Shown here: positions 8,544 through 17,434 of the stretch, piece by piece | Numbering within the stretch: position 1 is the first letter of the stretch | How the letters are laid out: each line of letters begins with the position of its first letter | Made by a program: the position numbers and the translations under genes | The notes under the pieces: model-generated | What the model saw: only the letters and a program-made list of their open reading frames with translations | What the model was told of the DNA's origin: nothing | Databases searched by the model: none | Assembly: GCF_001742225.1 (NCBI RefSeq) | Contig: NZ_CP017075.1 | Coordinates: 3,130,001 to 3,194,000, forward strand | Direction: 5' to 3' | Length of the DNA: 64,000 nucleotides | Source of the DNA: Novosphingobium resinovorum | GTDB taxonomy: Bacteria; Pseudomonadota; Alphaproteobacteria; Sphingomonadales; Sphingomonadaceae

Positions 8544-9445
8544 AGCGCCGGATCAACCGTGCGCGCTCCGGCAAGCAGCGCGTGCTCGTGACACCGGAGG
8601 GCATCGCGCTGCCGGTCACCGTGGCGGGGCGCGGGGCGCGGGTGGGGGCGCTGATCCTCGACCTTCTTATCATCGTCATGCTGATAATCGGCACCTCGAT
8701 CGCGCTGATGCAGGTCGCTGGCGGCGCGGCGCAGATCGCGCAGGCGGTCGACGGCAAGGGGGCCGGGGCGCAGGTCTTGCAGTTCCTCATCGTCGTGTGG
8801 ATCGTGGCGATGTTCCTGCTGCGCAACGCCTACTTCCTCTACTTCGAGCTGGGGCCGAGGGGCGCGACGCCGGGCAAGCGCATGACCGGCATCCGCATCG
8901 CCGCGCGCGACGGCGGCCGCCTCACCGCCGAGATGGTGATCGCCCGCAATCTCCTGCGCGATATCGAGATGTTCCTGCCGATCCCGCTCATCGCCATGGC
9001 GGGGCCGGACAACGGCATGGCCTGGCTGGCGGCGGCGGGGTGGCTGGCGATCTTCCTGCTGTTCCCGCTGTTCAACCGCGATGCCCTGCGCGCGGGCGAC
9101 GTGATTGCGGGAAGCTGGGTGCTCGAACGCCCGAAGCAGAAGCTGGAGGCGGCGATGACGACCTCCGAAGCGCCGGTGGCCGAGCGCTTCCAGTTCCGCT
9201 TCGAGGAGCACGAACTGGCGGTCTACGGCGAATTCGAGCTGCAGGCGCTGGAGCGCGTGCTGCGCGAGGACCGGACCGACGCGGTCGAGACGGTCTACCA
9301 GACCATCGCCGAGAAGATCGGCCGCAACGACGGCTGGGGCGCCGAGCGGCGCTTCCTCTCGGACTACTACACCCAGTTGCGGGCGCGGCTGGAAGCGGGC
9401 ATGCGGATGGGCCGCCGCAAGGCCGACAAGCATTCTGGCGGATAG
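8540..9445 (+). CDS. RDD family membrane protein with C-terminal extension
   Basis: The protein is 301 aa. The RDD domain (about residues 25-200) begins with RVGALILDLLIIVML and continues through three to four helices, including the ATPGKRMTGIRI block typical of RDD proteins. RDD proteins are proposed transporters; one has been linked to sodium export. About 95 extra C-terminal residues (acidic, helical, soluble) are not part of the usual domain and may bind the operon's other proteins. This is the last gene of the six-gene run, again coupled by ATGA. Confidence 0.85.
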   Translation: MKRRINRARSGKQRVLVTPEGIALPVTVAGRGARVGALILDLLIIVMLIIGTSIALMQVAGGAAQIAQAVDGKGAGAQVLQFLIVVWIVAMFLLRNAYFLYFELGPRGATPGKRMTGIRIAARDGGRLTAEMVIARNLLRDIEMFLPIPLIAMAGPDNGMAWLAAAGWLAIFLLFPLFNRDALRAGDVIAGSWVLERPKQKLEAAMTTSEAPVAERFQFRFEEHELAVYGEFELQALERVLREDRTDAVETVYQTIAEKIGRNDGWGAERRFLSDYYTQLRARLEAGMRMGRRKADKHSGG

Positions 9446-9478
9446 GGTTCTTGTCTCTCTTCCTTCGCCCCCATACGC

Positions 9479-9555
9479 CGTCATTGCGAGCGTAGCGAAG
9501 CAATCCAGGGCGGACTTGAACTGCCCTGGATTGCTTCGCTACGCTTGCAATGACG
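9479..9555. repeat. Intergenic inverted repeat, family C (copy 1)
   Basis: The arms at 9479-9511 and 9523-9555 are 33 bases long with one mismatch. The unit begins CGTCATTGCGAGCGTAGCGA. Other copies lie at 48212-48241 (single arm) and 60282-60358. Confidence 0.85.
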
Positions 9556-9564
9556 AATGAGAAG

Positions 9565-10041
9565 ATGGAACCCGTGACAATCGACCTGCGCATCGTCCCC
9601 GACGACCTCACCTCAGAAGCGGTGCTGGCGCTGCTCCAGTTCCACCTCGACGAGATGCATCGCTGGTCCCCGCCCGAGAGCGTCCACGCCATGCCCGCAG
9701 CGCGCCTGCGCCAGCCGGACGTCACGTTCTTCTCCGCATGGGACGGCGATGTGCTGGCGGGCTGCGGCGCGATCAAGCACCTTTCCGAAAGCCACGGCGA
9801 ACTCAAGTCGATGCGCGCCGCGCCCGAGTATCGCGGCCGGGGCGTGGGCAAGGCGCTGCTGCTGCGGCTGCTGGAAGAGGCCCGCGTGCGCGGCTACGCC
9901 CGTGTCAGCCTCGAGACCGGGCGGCCCGAGCCGTTCCACCCGGCCCACGGCCTCTACCGCGCGCACGGCTTCGTCGAGTGCGCGCCTTTCGGGGACTACG
10001 TCTCCGATGATTTTTCGATCTGCATGACCAAGGAACTGTAA
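9565..10041 (+). CDS. GNAT-family N-acetyltransferase (YsnE-like)
   Basis: The protein is 158 aa from ATG 9565; an in-frame ATG at 9550 lies inside the repeat and is less likely. The acetyl-CoA loop is the typical R-x-x-G-x-G/A form, seen as EYRGRGVGKALL. It is followed by the C-terminal strand and helix with YRAHGFVE. The substrate is unknown. The stop codon shares its last base with the start of the next acetyltransferase (TAATG), so the two are likely made together. Confidence 0.85.
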   Translation: MEPVTIDLRIVPDDLTSEAVLALLQFHLDEMHRWSPPESVHAMPAARLRQPDVTFFSAWDGDVLAGCGAIKHLSESHGELKSMRAAPEYRGRGVGKALLLRLLEEARVRGYARVSLETGRPEPFHPAHGLYRAHGFVECAPFGDYVSDDFSICMTKEL

Positions 10042-10553
10042 TGGAGCTTCGTACCGCCACCCCCGCCGATGCCGCCGCGCTGGCGCGTCTGGGCACCGAC
10101 AGCTTCGTCGCCAAGTTCGGCCACCTCTACGTGCCGGACGACCTGGCGAACTTCCTTGCCGGTTCGCACAGCGAGGCCAAGGTGGCGAAGGAGATCGCCG
10201 ACCCTGCGATGCGGGTGATGCTGGCGGAGCGGGACGGGCACCTGCTCGGCTATTGCAAGCTGGTGATGGCCTGCGGCTGGCCCGAACATGCGCGGTCAGG
10301 GAACGTGATCGAACTCAAGCAACTCTACACCGCGCCCGAGGCGACCGGGCAGGGCATCGGCGCGGCACTGATGGACTGGGCGCTGACGGAAGCGGCGGCC
10401 TTCGGGGCGGGCGAGGTCCAGCTCTCGGTCTATTCCGACAACCCCGGGGCGCAGAAATTTTACGCGCGGTATGGGTTCGAGAAGGTCGCCGACATCCACT
10501 TCATGGTCGGCGAGCAGCGGGACGAGGAGTTCCTGTTCGCGAAGGTTCTTTAA
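10041..10553 (+). CDS. GNAT-family N-acetyltransferase
   Basis: The protein is 170 aa. It contains a central strand LKQLYTAPEATGQGIGAALM, where the A-T-G-Q-G-I-G loop binds acetyl-CoA, and the C-terminal pattern NPGAQKFYARYGFEKVAD typical of GNAT enzymes. The N-terminal half (FGHLYVPDDLANFL) resembles GNATs sometimes annotated as ribosomal-protein or spermidine acetyltransferases, but the substrate cannot be told. It is coupled to the upstream acetyltransferase through a one-base overlap. Two different GNAT enzymes in tandem suggest they act on related small molecules; that is inference. Confidence 0.86.
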   Translation: MELRTATPADAAALARLGTDSFVAKFGHLYVPDDLANFLAGSHSEAKVAKEIADPAMRVMLAERDGHLLGYCKLVMACGWPEHARSGNVIELKQLYTAPEATGQGIGAALMDWALTEAAAFGAGEVQLSVYSDNPGAQKFYARYGFEKVADIHFMVGEQRDEEFLFAKVL

Positions 10554-10555
10554 GG

Positions 10556-10675
10556 CTCCTCCCTGTCGCGAAGCGATGGGGAGGGGGACCGCCCGCGTAG
10601 CGGGTGGTGGAGGGGGCGAACCCCTCCGTCAGCGCTTCGCGCTGCCACCTCCCCATTCCTGCGGAACAGGGAGGA
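10556..10675. repeat. Intergenic palindromic repeat, family B (copy 2)
   Basis: It has the same modules as 3050-3175, including CCCGCGTAGCGGGTGG and CCTCCCCATTCCTGCGGAAC. It fills the whole space between the convergent acetyltransferase and ZntB-like genes and might act as a two-way transcript end. Confidence 0.7.
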
Positions 10676-11698
10676 TCAAAACCACTTCAACCGCCTGAGC
10701 AGCGCGATCTCCACGCCCAGGATCGCCGCGCAAACCCCGACGATGATCCAGAAGCCGTGCGATCCCTGCTCCGCCAGCGGAATGTCGCCGACGTTGATCC
10801 CCAGCAAGCCGGTGATGAAGGTCAGCGGCAGGAACACCCCAGCCACCACCGCCAGCACATACTGCGTGCGCTGGCTGTTCGCGGCGGCTCGGGCGCGGAT
10901 GTCGTCCTGCAGCACGACCGCCGATTCCTTGCTGATGTCGAGGTCGTCGAGATAGCGGCGCAGGCGGGCGATCGATTCGGCGATCTCGCGCCGGTCGTGG
11001 TCCTCGAACCAGCCGGGCGCGCCGTTGGCGATGGCGGTCAGCGCCTCGTGCTGCGGCGACATGTGCCGCTTGAGGGCAAGGCTCTGGCGGCGGATCATGG
11101 CGATCTTGTCGAGGGTCTGGTCGGTATAAGTATCGGCCGTCTCGTCCTCGAGGTCGTCGATCATGGCGTTCATGTCGACGATGGCGTGGCTCATGCGGTC
11201 GATCAGGTGCTCGGTGAGCGCGGTGACGAGCGCGCCCGCGTCATGCGGCCCGCTGCCTGCGTCGAGGTCGTCGGCGACGAGGCGGGGTGTCTGCAGCGGC
11301 GCGCGGCGCAGCGTGACGACGCGGCTGCCGTCGCTCCACAACTGCAGCGAGAGCATGTCCTCGGGCGCGGCGCCGGGGTTGAAGTTGATCCCGCGCAGCG
11401 TCGCCACCAGCGTCTGTCCTTCGCGAAAGGCGCGGGGGCGGTTGGCGTCACTGGTGAGCAATTCGGCGGTCGGCTCGGGGATGGCGCAGTGCGCCTCCAG
11501 CCACTCCTGCATGCCGGGATGGGTGCGCAGGAGATGGATCCACAGCACTTCGCCCTCTACGCCGGGCTTCCAGCGCTGTGCCTCTTTCCATCCGACCACG
11601 CGCGCGCCGCCCCGGCCGTCGAGCACGCGCCCGAACAGCAGCGGGAGTTCGGAGGACTCGTCGTCGGTGAGGGGTTTGTCGGAAGCATGCACAGTCAT
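10676..11698 (-). CDS. zntB: CorA-superfamily divalent metal transporter, ZntB-type
   Basis: The protein is 340 aa from ATG 11698; the frame extends further upstream but into the ispG promoter side. A large cytoplasmic helical domain is followed by two C-terminal membrane helices. The signature loop reads LLGINVGDIP; the GIN form points to ZntB, whereas Mg-specific CorA has GMN. ZntB forms pentamers and moves Zn2+ across the inner membrane (import by proton coupling has been shown for the E. coli protein). It is divergent from ispG, with 88 bases between the two starts. Confidence 0.85.
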   Translation of the reverse strand: MTVHASDKPLTDDESSELPLLFGRVLDGRGGARVVGWKEAQRWKPGVEGEVLWIHLLRTHPGMQEWLEAHCAIPEPTAELLTSDANRPRAFREGQTLVATLRGINFNPGAAPEDMLSLQLWSDGSRVVTLRRAPLQTPRLVADDLDAGSGPHDAGALVTALTEHLIDRMSHAIVDMNAMIDDLEDETADTYTDQTLDKIAMIRRQSLALKRHMSPQHEALTAIANGAPGWFEDHDRREIAESIARLRRYLDDLDISKESAVVLQDDIRARAAANSQRTQYVLAVVAGVFLPLTFITGLLGINVGDIPLAEQGSHGFWIIVGVCAAILGVEIALLRRLKWF

Positions 11699-11786
11699 GG
11701 ACGCGTGAATGCCCGAAATCGCGCGAAGTCGCCAGCACACCGGAATGCGTCTTCAATCCGCAAGGCAGAGCGCCTATAGAGGCTTC

Positions 11787-12917
11787 ATGTCCTCCATCCG
11801 ACCCTGGCGCGATATCGAGCGCCGCAAGAGCCGCCAGATCATGGTCGGCAGCGTCCCCGTCGGCGGCGATGCGCCGATCACGGTCCAGACAATGACCAAC
11901 ACCCTGACATCCGACGCGAAGGCGACGATCGAGCAGATCCGCCGCTGCGAGGACGCCGGGGCGGACCTTATCCGCGTCTCCTGCCCCGACGTCGAATCGA
12001 CGGCGGCGTTCCGGGAGATCGTGCGCGGATCGCGCGTGCCGCTGATCGCGGACATCCATTTCCACTACAAGCGCGCTCTGGAAGCCGCCGACGCGGGCGC
12101 GGCGTGCCTGCGCATCAACCCCGGCAACATCGGCTCGTCCGACCGCGTCGCCGAAGTGGTGCGCGCCGCCAAGGCCAACGGCTGCGCGATCCGCATCGGC
12201 GTGAACGCGGGCAGCCTCGAGAAGCACCTCCTCGAAAAGTACGGCGAGCCTTGCCCCGATGCCCTCGTCGAATCGGCGATGGACCACATCAAGCTGCTGC
12301 AGGACCACGACTTCCACGAGTACAAGGTGGCGGTGAAGGCCAGCGACGTGTTCCTCGCCGTCGCCGCCTATCAGGGGCTGGCGGACGCGGTGGACTGCCC
12401 GCTGCACCTCGGCATCACCGAGGCGGGCGGGCTGATCGGCGGCACCGTCAAGTCCTCGATCGGCATGGGCATGCTGCTGTGGTCGGGCATCGGCGACACC
12501 TTGCGCGTCTCGCTCTCGGCCGAGCCGGAAGAGGAAGTGCGCGTCGGTTTCGAGATGCTGAAGGCGCTCGGCCTGCGCACGCGCGGCGTTCGCGTGGTTT
12601 CCTGCCCCAGCTGCGCACGGCAGGGCTTCGATGTGATCCGCACCGTGGAGGCGCTGGAAGAACGCCTGCAGCATATCAAGACGCCGCTCTCGCTCTCGGT
12701 GCTGGGCTGCGTCGTCAACGGCCCCGGCGAGGCGCGTGAGACCGACATCGGCCTGACCGGCGGCGGCAACGGCAAGCACATGGTCTACCTTTCGGGCGTG
12801 ACCGACCACACCGTGCAGAGCGAATCCATGCTCGACCACATCGTCAGCCTGGTGGAAGCCAAGGCGGCGGAGATCGAGGCCGCCAACGCCGCGCAGGAAG
12901 CCGTCGCGGCGGAGTGA
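11787..12917 (+). CDS. ispG: 4-hydroxy-3-methylbut-2-enyl diphosphate synthase IspG (GcpE)
   Basis: IspG catalyses the penultimate step of the MEP isoprenoid pathway, converting MEcPP to HMBPP with a [4Fe-4S] cluster. The 376 aa protein has the TIM-barrel part first (VQTMTNT near the N terminus, then LIRVSCPD). The Fe-S part follows, with the ligand cysteines in [11 protein letters not shown] and [11 protein letters not shown]. It is the short bacterial form without the plant/chlamydial insertion. ATG 11787 aligns with the usual family start [15 protein letters not shown]; the frame is open upstream without a good ribosome site. Confidence 0.95.
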   Translation: MSSIRPWRDIERRKSRQIMVGSVPVGGDAPITVQTMTNTLTSDAKATIEQIRRCEDAGADLIRVSCPDVESTAAFREIVRGSRVPLIADIHFHYKRALEAADAGAACLRINPGNIGSSDRVAEVVRAAKANGCAIRIGVNAGSLEKHLLEKYGEPCPDALVESAMDHIKLLQDHDFHEYKVAVKASDVFLAVAAYQGLADAVDCPLHLGITEAGGLIGGTVKSSIGMGMLLWSGIGDTLRVSLSAEPEEEVRVGFEMLKALGLRTRGVRVVSCPSCARQGFDVIRTVEALEERLQHIKTPLSLSVLGCVVNGPGEARETDIGLTGGGNGKHMVYLSGVTDHTVQSESMLDHIVSLVEAKAAEIEAANAAQEAVAAE

Positions 12918-12936
12918 GGTGTTGAGGTGGGGCTGC

Positions 12937-13050
12937 GACCCTTCGACAAGCTCAGGGTGAGCGGGTATGGTGTAACAACCTCTCCGCACCCTTGGGTTGA
13001 GCAGAGGTAAGATGGACTTTTCAACCCCGCTCAGGCTGAGCTTGTCGAAG
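12937..13050. repeat. Inverted repeat pair, family D (copy 1)
   Basis: GACCCTTCGACAAGCTCAGG (from 12937) and its inverted partner GCTCAGGCTGAGCTTGTCGA (to 13050) bracket 64 bases between ispG and the LysR gene, which converge here. The same pair occurs at 40180-40250. Confidence 0.75.
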
Positions 13051-13067
13051 CCCCCACCGGCAGGATT

Positions 13068-13940
13068 TCAGGTCTCGGCCGAAGCCAGTTCCGCCAGCAG
13101 CCACGTCTCGAACGCACGGATGATCGGGCGGTCGGCGTGGATCAGCGGATAGACCAGCGAATGCAGCGTCTCGCGAATCGTGCATCCCGGTAGCGGCGCG
13201 ACCAGCCGCCCTTCCGCCAGTTCGCGCTGGGCGAGGCGGGTCGATTCGAGCGCTACGCCCAGCCCGTTGGCAGCAGTGGCGATCACCATGAAACTGCGGT
13301 CGAAGCGCATCGCGTAAGCCTTCGGCGCCGGGACGGCGGCAAGTTCCGCCCAGCGCGCCCAGGTCACGCGGTTGCGGTCGCCGTTGATCAGCGGCAGCGC
13401 CATCACGTCCGCCGGGCACCTTATCGAAGCCGCCATCTGCGGTGTGCAGAGCACCGTCACCTCCTCCTCCCCCAGCGGGATCGCCTTGACCGGGCCGGGC
13501 AGCGGCGGGCCGTTGACGATGTCGGCATCGACCTCGTCGGCGGCGAAGCGCGAATAGTCGGTGCTGGCGGTGATGCGGATGTCCATGCCGGGGTGGCTTT
13601 CGAGGAACGCGGGCAGGCGCGGGGTCAGCCACAAGGCCGCGAAGCTGGGCGCGGCGTGCAGGCGCAGGAACCGGGCGCGGCGGGCCGAGACTTCTTCCAG
13701 CCCGCGCCGGATCTCCACGAACCCGGCGGCGACGTGGCGGTACAGGGCCTCGCCGTCCGCGCTCAGTTTTATCTGCCGGAGGCTGCGGTCGAACAGGCGG
13801 GTGCCGAGGCTGTTCTCCAGCTTGGTGACCGCGTGGCTCACCGCGCTCGGCGTCAGGCCGAGTTCGTCGGCGGCCTGACGGAAGGAGCCCTGGCGGGCGG
13901 CGGCTTCGAAGACGCTGAGAGGCTGTAATGCAATCGGCAT
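13068..13940 (-). CDS. LysR-family transcriptional regulator (GcvA-like)
   Basis: The protein is 290 aa. The N-terminal winged helix (residues 1-62) carries SFRQAADELGLTPSAVSHAV and the typical LGTRLFDR wing. The effector-binding domain follows. It is transcribed away from the transketolase operon with a 162-base shared control region, the classic arrangement for a LysR regulator that controls its divergent neighbours. The inducer is unknown but is probably the compound that the operon imports or an early breakdown product. A dyad in the shared region is a candidate binding site. Confidence 0.9.
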   Translation of the reverse strand: MPIALQPLSVFEAAARQGSFRQAADELGLTPSAVSHAVTKLENSLGTRLFDRSLRQIKLSADGEALYRHVAAGFVEIRRGLEEVSARRARFLRLHAAPSFAALWLTPRLPAFLESHPGMDIRITASTDYSRFAADEVDADIVNGPPLPGPVKAIPLGEEEVTVLCTPQMAASIRCPADVMALPLINGDRNRVTWARWAELAAVPAPKAYAMRFDRSFMVIATAANGLGVALESTRLAQRELAEGRLVAPLPGCTIRETLHSLVYPLIHADRPIIRAFETWLLAELASAET

Positions 13941-13948
13941 AGGTGAAT

Positions 13949-13968
13949 CTCAGTCACCATATAGTGAG
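13949..13968. promoter_or_regulatory. Candidate LysR operator dyad
   Basis: CTCA (13949-13952) pairs with TGAG (13965-13968) and TCAC-N6-GTGA (13954-13967) lies across the same stretch, just upstream of the LysR start. The position fits an autoregulatory site. The assignment is inference. Confidence 0.4.
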
Positions 13969-14102
13969 AAACGTCCATTTGTCATAGGTGCATGTGGAAT
14001 TGATAAAGCGGCAACAGATCAGAAAAACTGACGCCGAGAGGATCGCACCAAACGCCCGCAGACCGGGCAGAAGGCAATCTCCTCGCGTCGTGAGGAGAAT
14101 TG

Positions 14103-14960
14103 ATGACCGTTTCCGCAACCAACATGCCGGTCGCCGAGCTTTCGCGCCGCGCCTACAACATCCGTCGCCATGCGCTGAAGATGGGTCAGGTTCAGGGTCA
14201 GGGCTATGTCGGACAGGCTCTCGGCGTCGCCGACGTGCTCGCCGTCTCGTACTTCCGCGCGCTGACCTACCGTCCCGGTGAGCCGGAATGGGAAGGCCGC
14301 GACCGGTTCCTGCTTTCCATCGGCCACTACGCCATCGCGCTTTACGCCGCGCTGATCGAGGCGGGCGTGATCCCGCTCGAGGAACTGGAAACGTACGGTT
14401 CGGACGACAGCCGCCTGCCGATGTCGGGCATGGCCTCGTACACGCCGGGCATGGAAATCTCGGGCGGCTCGCTGGGGCAGGGTCTCGGCATCGCGGTGGG
14501 CATGGGGCTCGGCCTCAAGCGCAAGGGCACCGGGCAGTTCGTCTACAACCTGATGTCGGACGGTGAACTGGGCGAAGGTTCGACCTGGGAAGCCGCCGCA
14601 TCGGCCGCGCACTGGAAGCTCGACAATCTCATCACGATCGTCGACTTCAACAACCAGCAGGCCGATGGCCCCTCCACGCAGGTACTGGGCATGGGCGACA
14701 TCGCCGCCAAGTTCGCCGCCTTCGGCTGGCATGCGCAGTTCGTGGACGGCAACGACATGGAGGCCCTCGTCGAAGCCTTCGACAAGGCCCGGGAACTCGA
14801 CGATCCGCGCCCCCGCGTGATCGTCGCCGACACCCTGATGGGGCGCGGCGTGCCGTTCCTGGAGGAGCGCGAGAAGACGCACTTCATCCGCGTCGACGAG
14901 GACGAGTGGGACAAGGCCATCGAAGTGCTCGACGCCGGCTACGCCGCCGCAGCCGCCTGA
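14103..14960 (+). CDS. Transketolase, N-terminal (TPP-binding) subunit
   Basis: The protein is 285 aa from ATG 14103, with GAGGAG about 8 bases upstream; a TTG directly before it is the alternative. It carries the thiamine-diphosphate domain of a split transketolase: the block starting SDGELGEGSTWEA and ending NLITIVDFNN holds the Mg/TPP-binding pattern G-D-G..N. It also has the SGGSLGQGLGIAVGMGLG segment common to the family. Transketolases move two-carbon ketol units between sugar phosphates. Split versions act in catabolic routes such as apulose breakdown (AptA/AptB). The natural substrate here is unknown. Confidence 0.88.
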   Translation: MTVSATNMPVAELSRRAYNIRRHALKMGQVQGQGYVGQALGVADVLAVSYFRALTYRPGEPEWEGRDRFLLSIGHYAIALYAALIEAGVIPLEELETYGSDDSRLPMSGMASYTPGMEISGGSLGQGLGIAVGMGLGLKRKGTGQFVYNLMSDGELGEGSTWEAAASAAHWKLDNLITIVDFNNQQADGPSTQVLGMGDIAAKFAAFGWHAQFVDGNDMEALVEAFDKARELDDPRPRVIVADTLMGRGVPFLEEREKTHFIRVDEDEWDKAIEVLDAGYAAAAA

Positions 14961-14991
14961 CCTTCCCCAGATTTACGAAAGACTGACCGCA

Positions 14992-15999
14992 ATGTCCGTT
15001 GAAGCACCCGCTAAACCGCGCCTGAAGACGTCCGCGATGATCGCCTCGATCGCCGCCGAGGGCCAGCGCACCGTCGCTGCCCCGTTCGGCCATGCGCTCT
15101 CGAAGCTGGCCGAGACGAAGCAGAACATCGTCGGCATGTCCGCCGACCTCGCCAAGTACACTGACCTGCACATCTTCCAGCAGAACCACCCCGACCGGTT
15201 CTACCAGATGGGCATGGCCGAACAGCTCCTCATGATGTCGGGCGCAGGCATGGCGCGCGAAGGCTTCCAGCCCTGGCTGACGACCTATGCCGTCTTCGCC
15301 GCCCGCCGCGCCTACGACTTCCTGTGCCTCGCCATCGCCGAGGAAGGGCTGGACGTGAAGGTGTGCTGCGCGCTGCCCGGCCTCACCACCGGCTACGGTC
15401 CCTCGCATCAGGCGACCGAGGATCTGGCGATCTTCCGCGGCATGCCGGACCTCACCATCGTCGATCCGTGCGACGCGATCGACATCGAGCAGGCCGTGCC
15501 GCAGATCTCCGACCACAAGGGGGCGGTCTACATGCGCCTGCTGCGCGGCAAGGTGCCCGCCGTCCTCGACGAGTACGACTACAAATTCGAACTCGGCAAG
15601 GCGAAGATGCTGCGCGATGGCGCCGACGTGCTGTTCATCTCGTCCGGCCTGATGACCATGCGCACCCTTGAAGCCGCCGACCGCCTGCGCGCCGACAAGG
15701 TCGAGGCCGCCGTGCTCCACTGCCCGACGATCAAGCCGCTCGACGAGAAGACCATCATCAAGGCCGTCGCCGCCAAGCCCGGGCGCCTCGTCGTGGTGGC
15801 CGAGAACCATTCGGTGATCGGCGGTCTGGGCGAAGCGGTCGCTGCCTGCCTGCTGGGCAGCGGCACGGTGCCTTCGGGCTTCCGCCAGATCGGCCTGCCC
15901 GACAAGTTCCTCGACGCGGGCGCACTGCCCACGCTGCACGACCGCTACGGCATCTCGACCGACCAGGTCGTTGCCCGCACGCTTTCCTGGCTGGGTTAA
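14992..15999 (+). CDS. Transketolase, C-terminal (pyrimidine-binding) subunit
   Basis: The protein is 335 aa and complements the preceding subunit. The central domain has the conserved MGMAEQLLMMSGAGMAREG stretch with the catalytic glutamate that activates TPP. Next comes TTYAVF, then the GLTTGYGPSHQATEDLA loop with the family histidine. The C-terminal third is the transketolase C domain (VVVAENHSVIGGLGEAVA). The gap to the first subunit is only 31 bases, so an alpha/beta heteromer is expected. Together the two equal one full-length transketolase. Confidence 0.88.
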   Translation: MSVEAPAKPRLKTSAMIASIAAEGQRTVAAPFGHALSKLAETKQNIVGMSADLAKYTDLHIFQQNHPDRFYQMGMAEQLLMMSGAGMAREGFQPWLTTYAVFAARRAYDFLCLAIAEEGLDVKVCCALPGLTTGYGPSHQATEDLAIFRGMPDLTIVDPCDAIDIEQAVPQISDHKGAVYMRLLRGKVPAVLDEYDYKFELGKAKMLRDGADVLFISSGLMTMRTLEAADRLRADKVEAAVLHCPTIKPLDEKTIIKAVAAKPGRLVVVAENHSVIGGLGEAVAACLLGSGTVPSGFRQIGLPDKFLDAGALPTLHDRYGISTDQVVARTLSWLG

Positions 16000-16099
16000 C
16001 CCTTCCGGGTCGCAACGGGAGCGCTTCCCGGCCGTTCTCAACGGGCCCGTGAAGCGCTCCTTCGAAAACCGTATCAAAGAACATAAAAGGAGAGAGGCG

Positions 16100-17416
16100 T
16101 TGAGTCTCGCAACCGAGATGCCGCGCGATGTCGCCGCGCCCAAGGACGAACACCGCGAACGCCTGTATGCCAAGGTGACCTGGCGGCTGATGCCGTTCCT
16201 GTTCTTCTGCTTCTTCGCGGCCTACCTCGACCGCGTGAACGTCGGCTTCGCCAAGCTGCAGATGGCGAGCGAGCTGGGCCTCAGCGAATATGTCTACGGC
16301 CTTGGCGCGGGCATCTTCTTCATCGGCTACGCGCTGTTCGAGGTGCCCAGCAACCTCATCATGCACAAGGTCGGCGCGCGGCTGTGGATCGCGCGGATCA
16401 TGATTACCTGGGGCATCGTCTCAGGGCTTTTCGCCTTCGCGCAGACGCCGATGCACTTCTACATCCTGCGCTTCCTGCTGGGCCTTGCCGAAGCCGGGTT
16501 CGCGCCGGGCGTGCTGCTCTACATCACCTACTGGTTCCCCTCGGCCCGCCGGTCGCGCGCGATGTCGATCTTCTTCATCGCCATTCCGATCTCGGGCGTG
16601 CTCGGCTCGCCGCTGTCGGGCTGGATCATGGACACCTTCCACGGCTCGTCGGGCTGGGGCGGCTGGCGCTGGCTGTTCCTGCTCGAAGCGATCCCCGCGC
16701 TGATCGCCGGCATCGCCACCTTCTGGATGCTGCCCAACCGCCCGGCCGACGTCGACTGGCTGTCGGCTGACGACAAAAAGATGATCGAGGCCGATCTCGC
16801 CGAGGACAACCGCGAGAAGACCGCGCACATGTCGCTCCGCCAGTTCCTGGCCGACAAGCGCCTGTGGCTGCTCAGCCTGCTCTATTTCTGCATCGTCATG
16901 GGTCAGTACGCGATCTCGTTCTGGCTGCCGACGATGGTGAAAGCGGCGGGCGTCACCGATCCGCTGGAGAACGGCCTGATCAGCGCGATCCCCTTCCTGT
17001 TCGCGGTCGTCGTCATCCTCGTCCTTGCCCGCAGCGCCGACCTTCGCCGCGAGCGCCGCTTCCACCTGATGCTGCCGATGGCGATGGGTGCGATCGCCCT
17101 TGCGCTCTCGCCGCTGGCGATCGGCAACCTGCCACTCTCGGTGCTGATCCTCTCGTTCGCGACGGCGGGCCTGCTGACCCAGACCGCGCAGTTCTGGTCG
17201 ATCCCGCCCGCCTTCCTCGGCGGTGTGTGGGCGGCGGCAGGCATCGGCGCGATCAACGCGATCGGCAATGTCGCGGGCTTCGTCTCGCCCTTCGTCATCG
17301 GCTGGGTGGTGGACGCCACCAAGTCGCTGTCGGCGGGGCTCTACACCATCACCGCGGTCGAACTGATCGGCGTGGCCCTCGTGCTGCTGATCCCCGCCCG
17401 CCAGGTCAATCGCTGA
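16100..17416 (+). CDS. MFS permease, anion:cation symporter (ACS) family
   Basis: The protein is about 438 aa with 12 predicted membrane helices in two groups of six and a cytoplasmic loop in the middle. The motif YLDRVNVGFAKLQM near helix 1 is characteristic of the ACS family, which imports organic anions such as glucarate, tartrate, hexuronates and phthalate. TTG 16100 is chosen because an AAAGGAGAGAGG ribosome site sits just before it; ATG 16118 is the alternative. The position between transketolase and dehydrogenase genes suggests it brings in the operon's substrate, probably a sugar acid or hydroxy acid. Confidence 0.85.
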   Translation: MSLATEMPRDVAAPKDEHRERLYAKVTWRLMPFLFFCFFAAYLDRVNVGFAKLQMASELGLSEYVYGLGAGIFFIGYALFEVPSNLIMHKVGARLWIARIMITWGIVSGLFAFAQTPMHFYILRFLLGLAEAGFAPGVLLYITYWFPSARRSRAMSIFFIAIPISGVLGSPLSGWIMDTFHGSSGWGGWRWLFLLEAIPALIAGIATFWMLPNRPADVDWLSADDKKMIEADLAEDNREKTAHMSLRQFLADKRLWLLSLLYFCIVMGQYAISFWLPTMVKAAGVTDPLENGLISAIPFLFAVVVILVLARSADLRRERRFHLMLPMAMGAIALALSPLAIGNLPLSVLILSFATAGLLTQTAQFWSIPPAFLGGVWAAAGIGAINAIGNVAGFVSPFVIGWVVDATKSLSAGLYTITAVELIGVALVLLIPARQVNR

Positions 17417-17434
17417 TCCATGGGAATACGTGAA

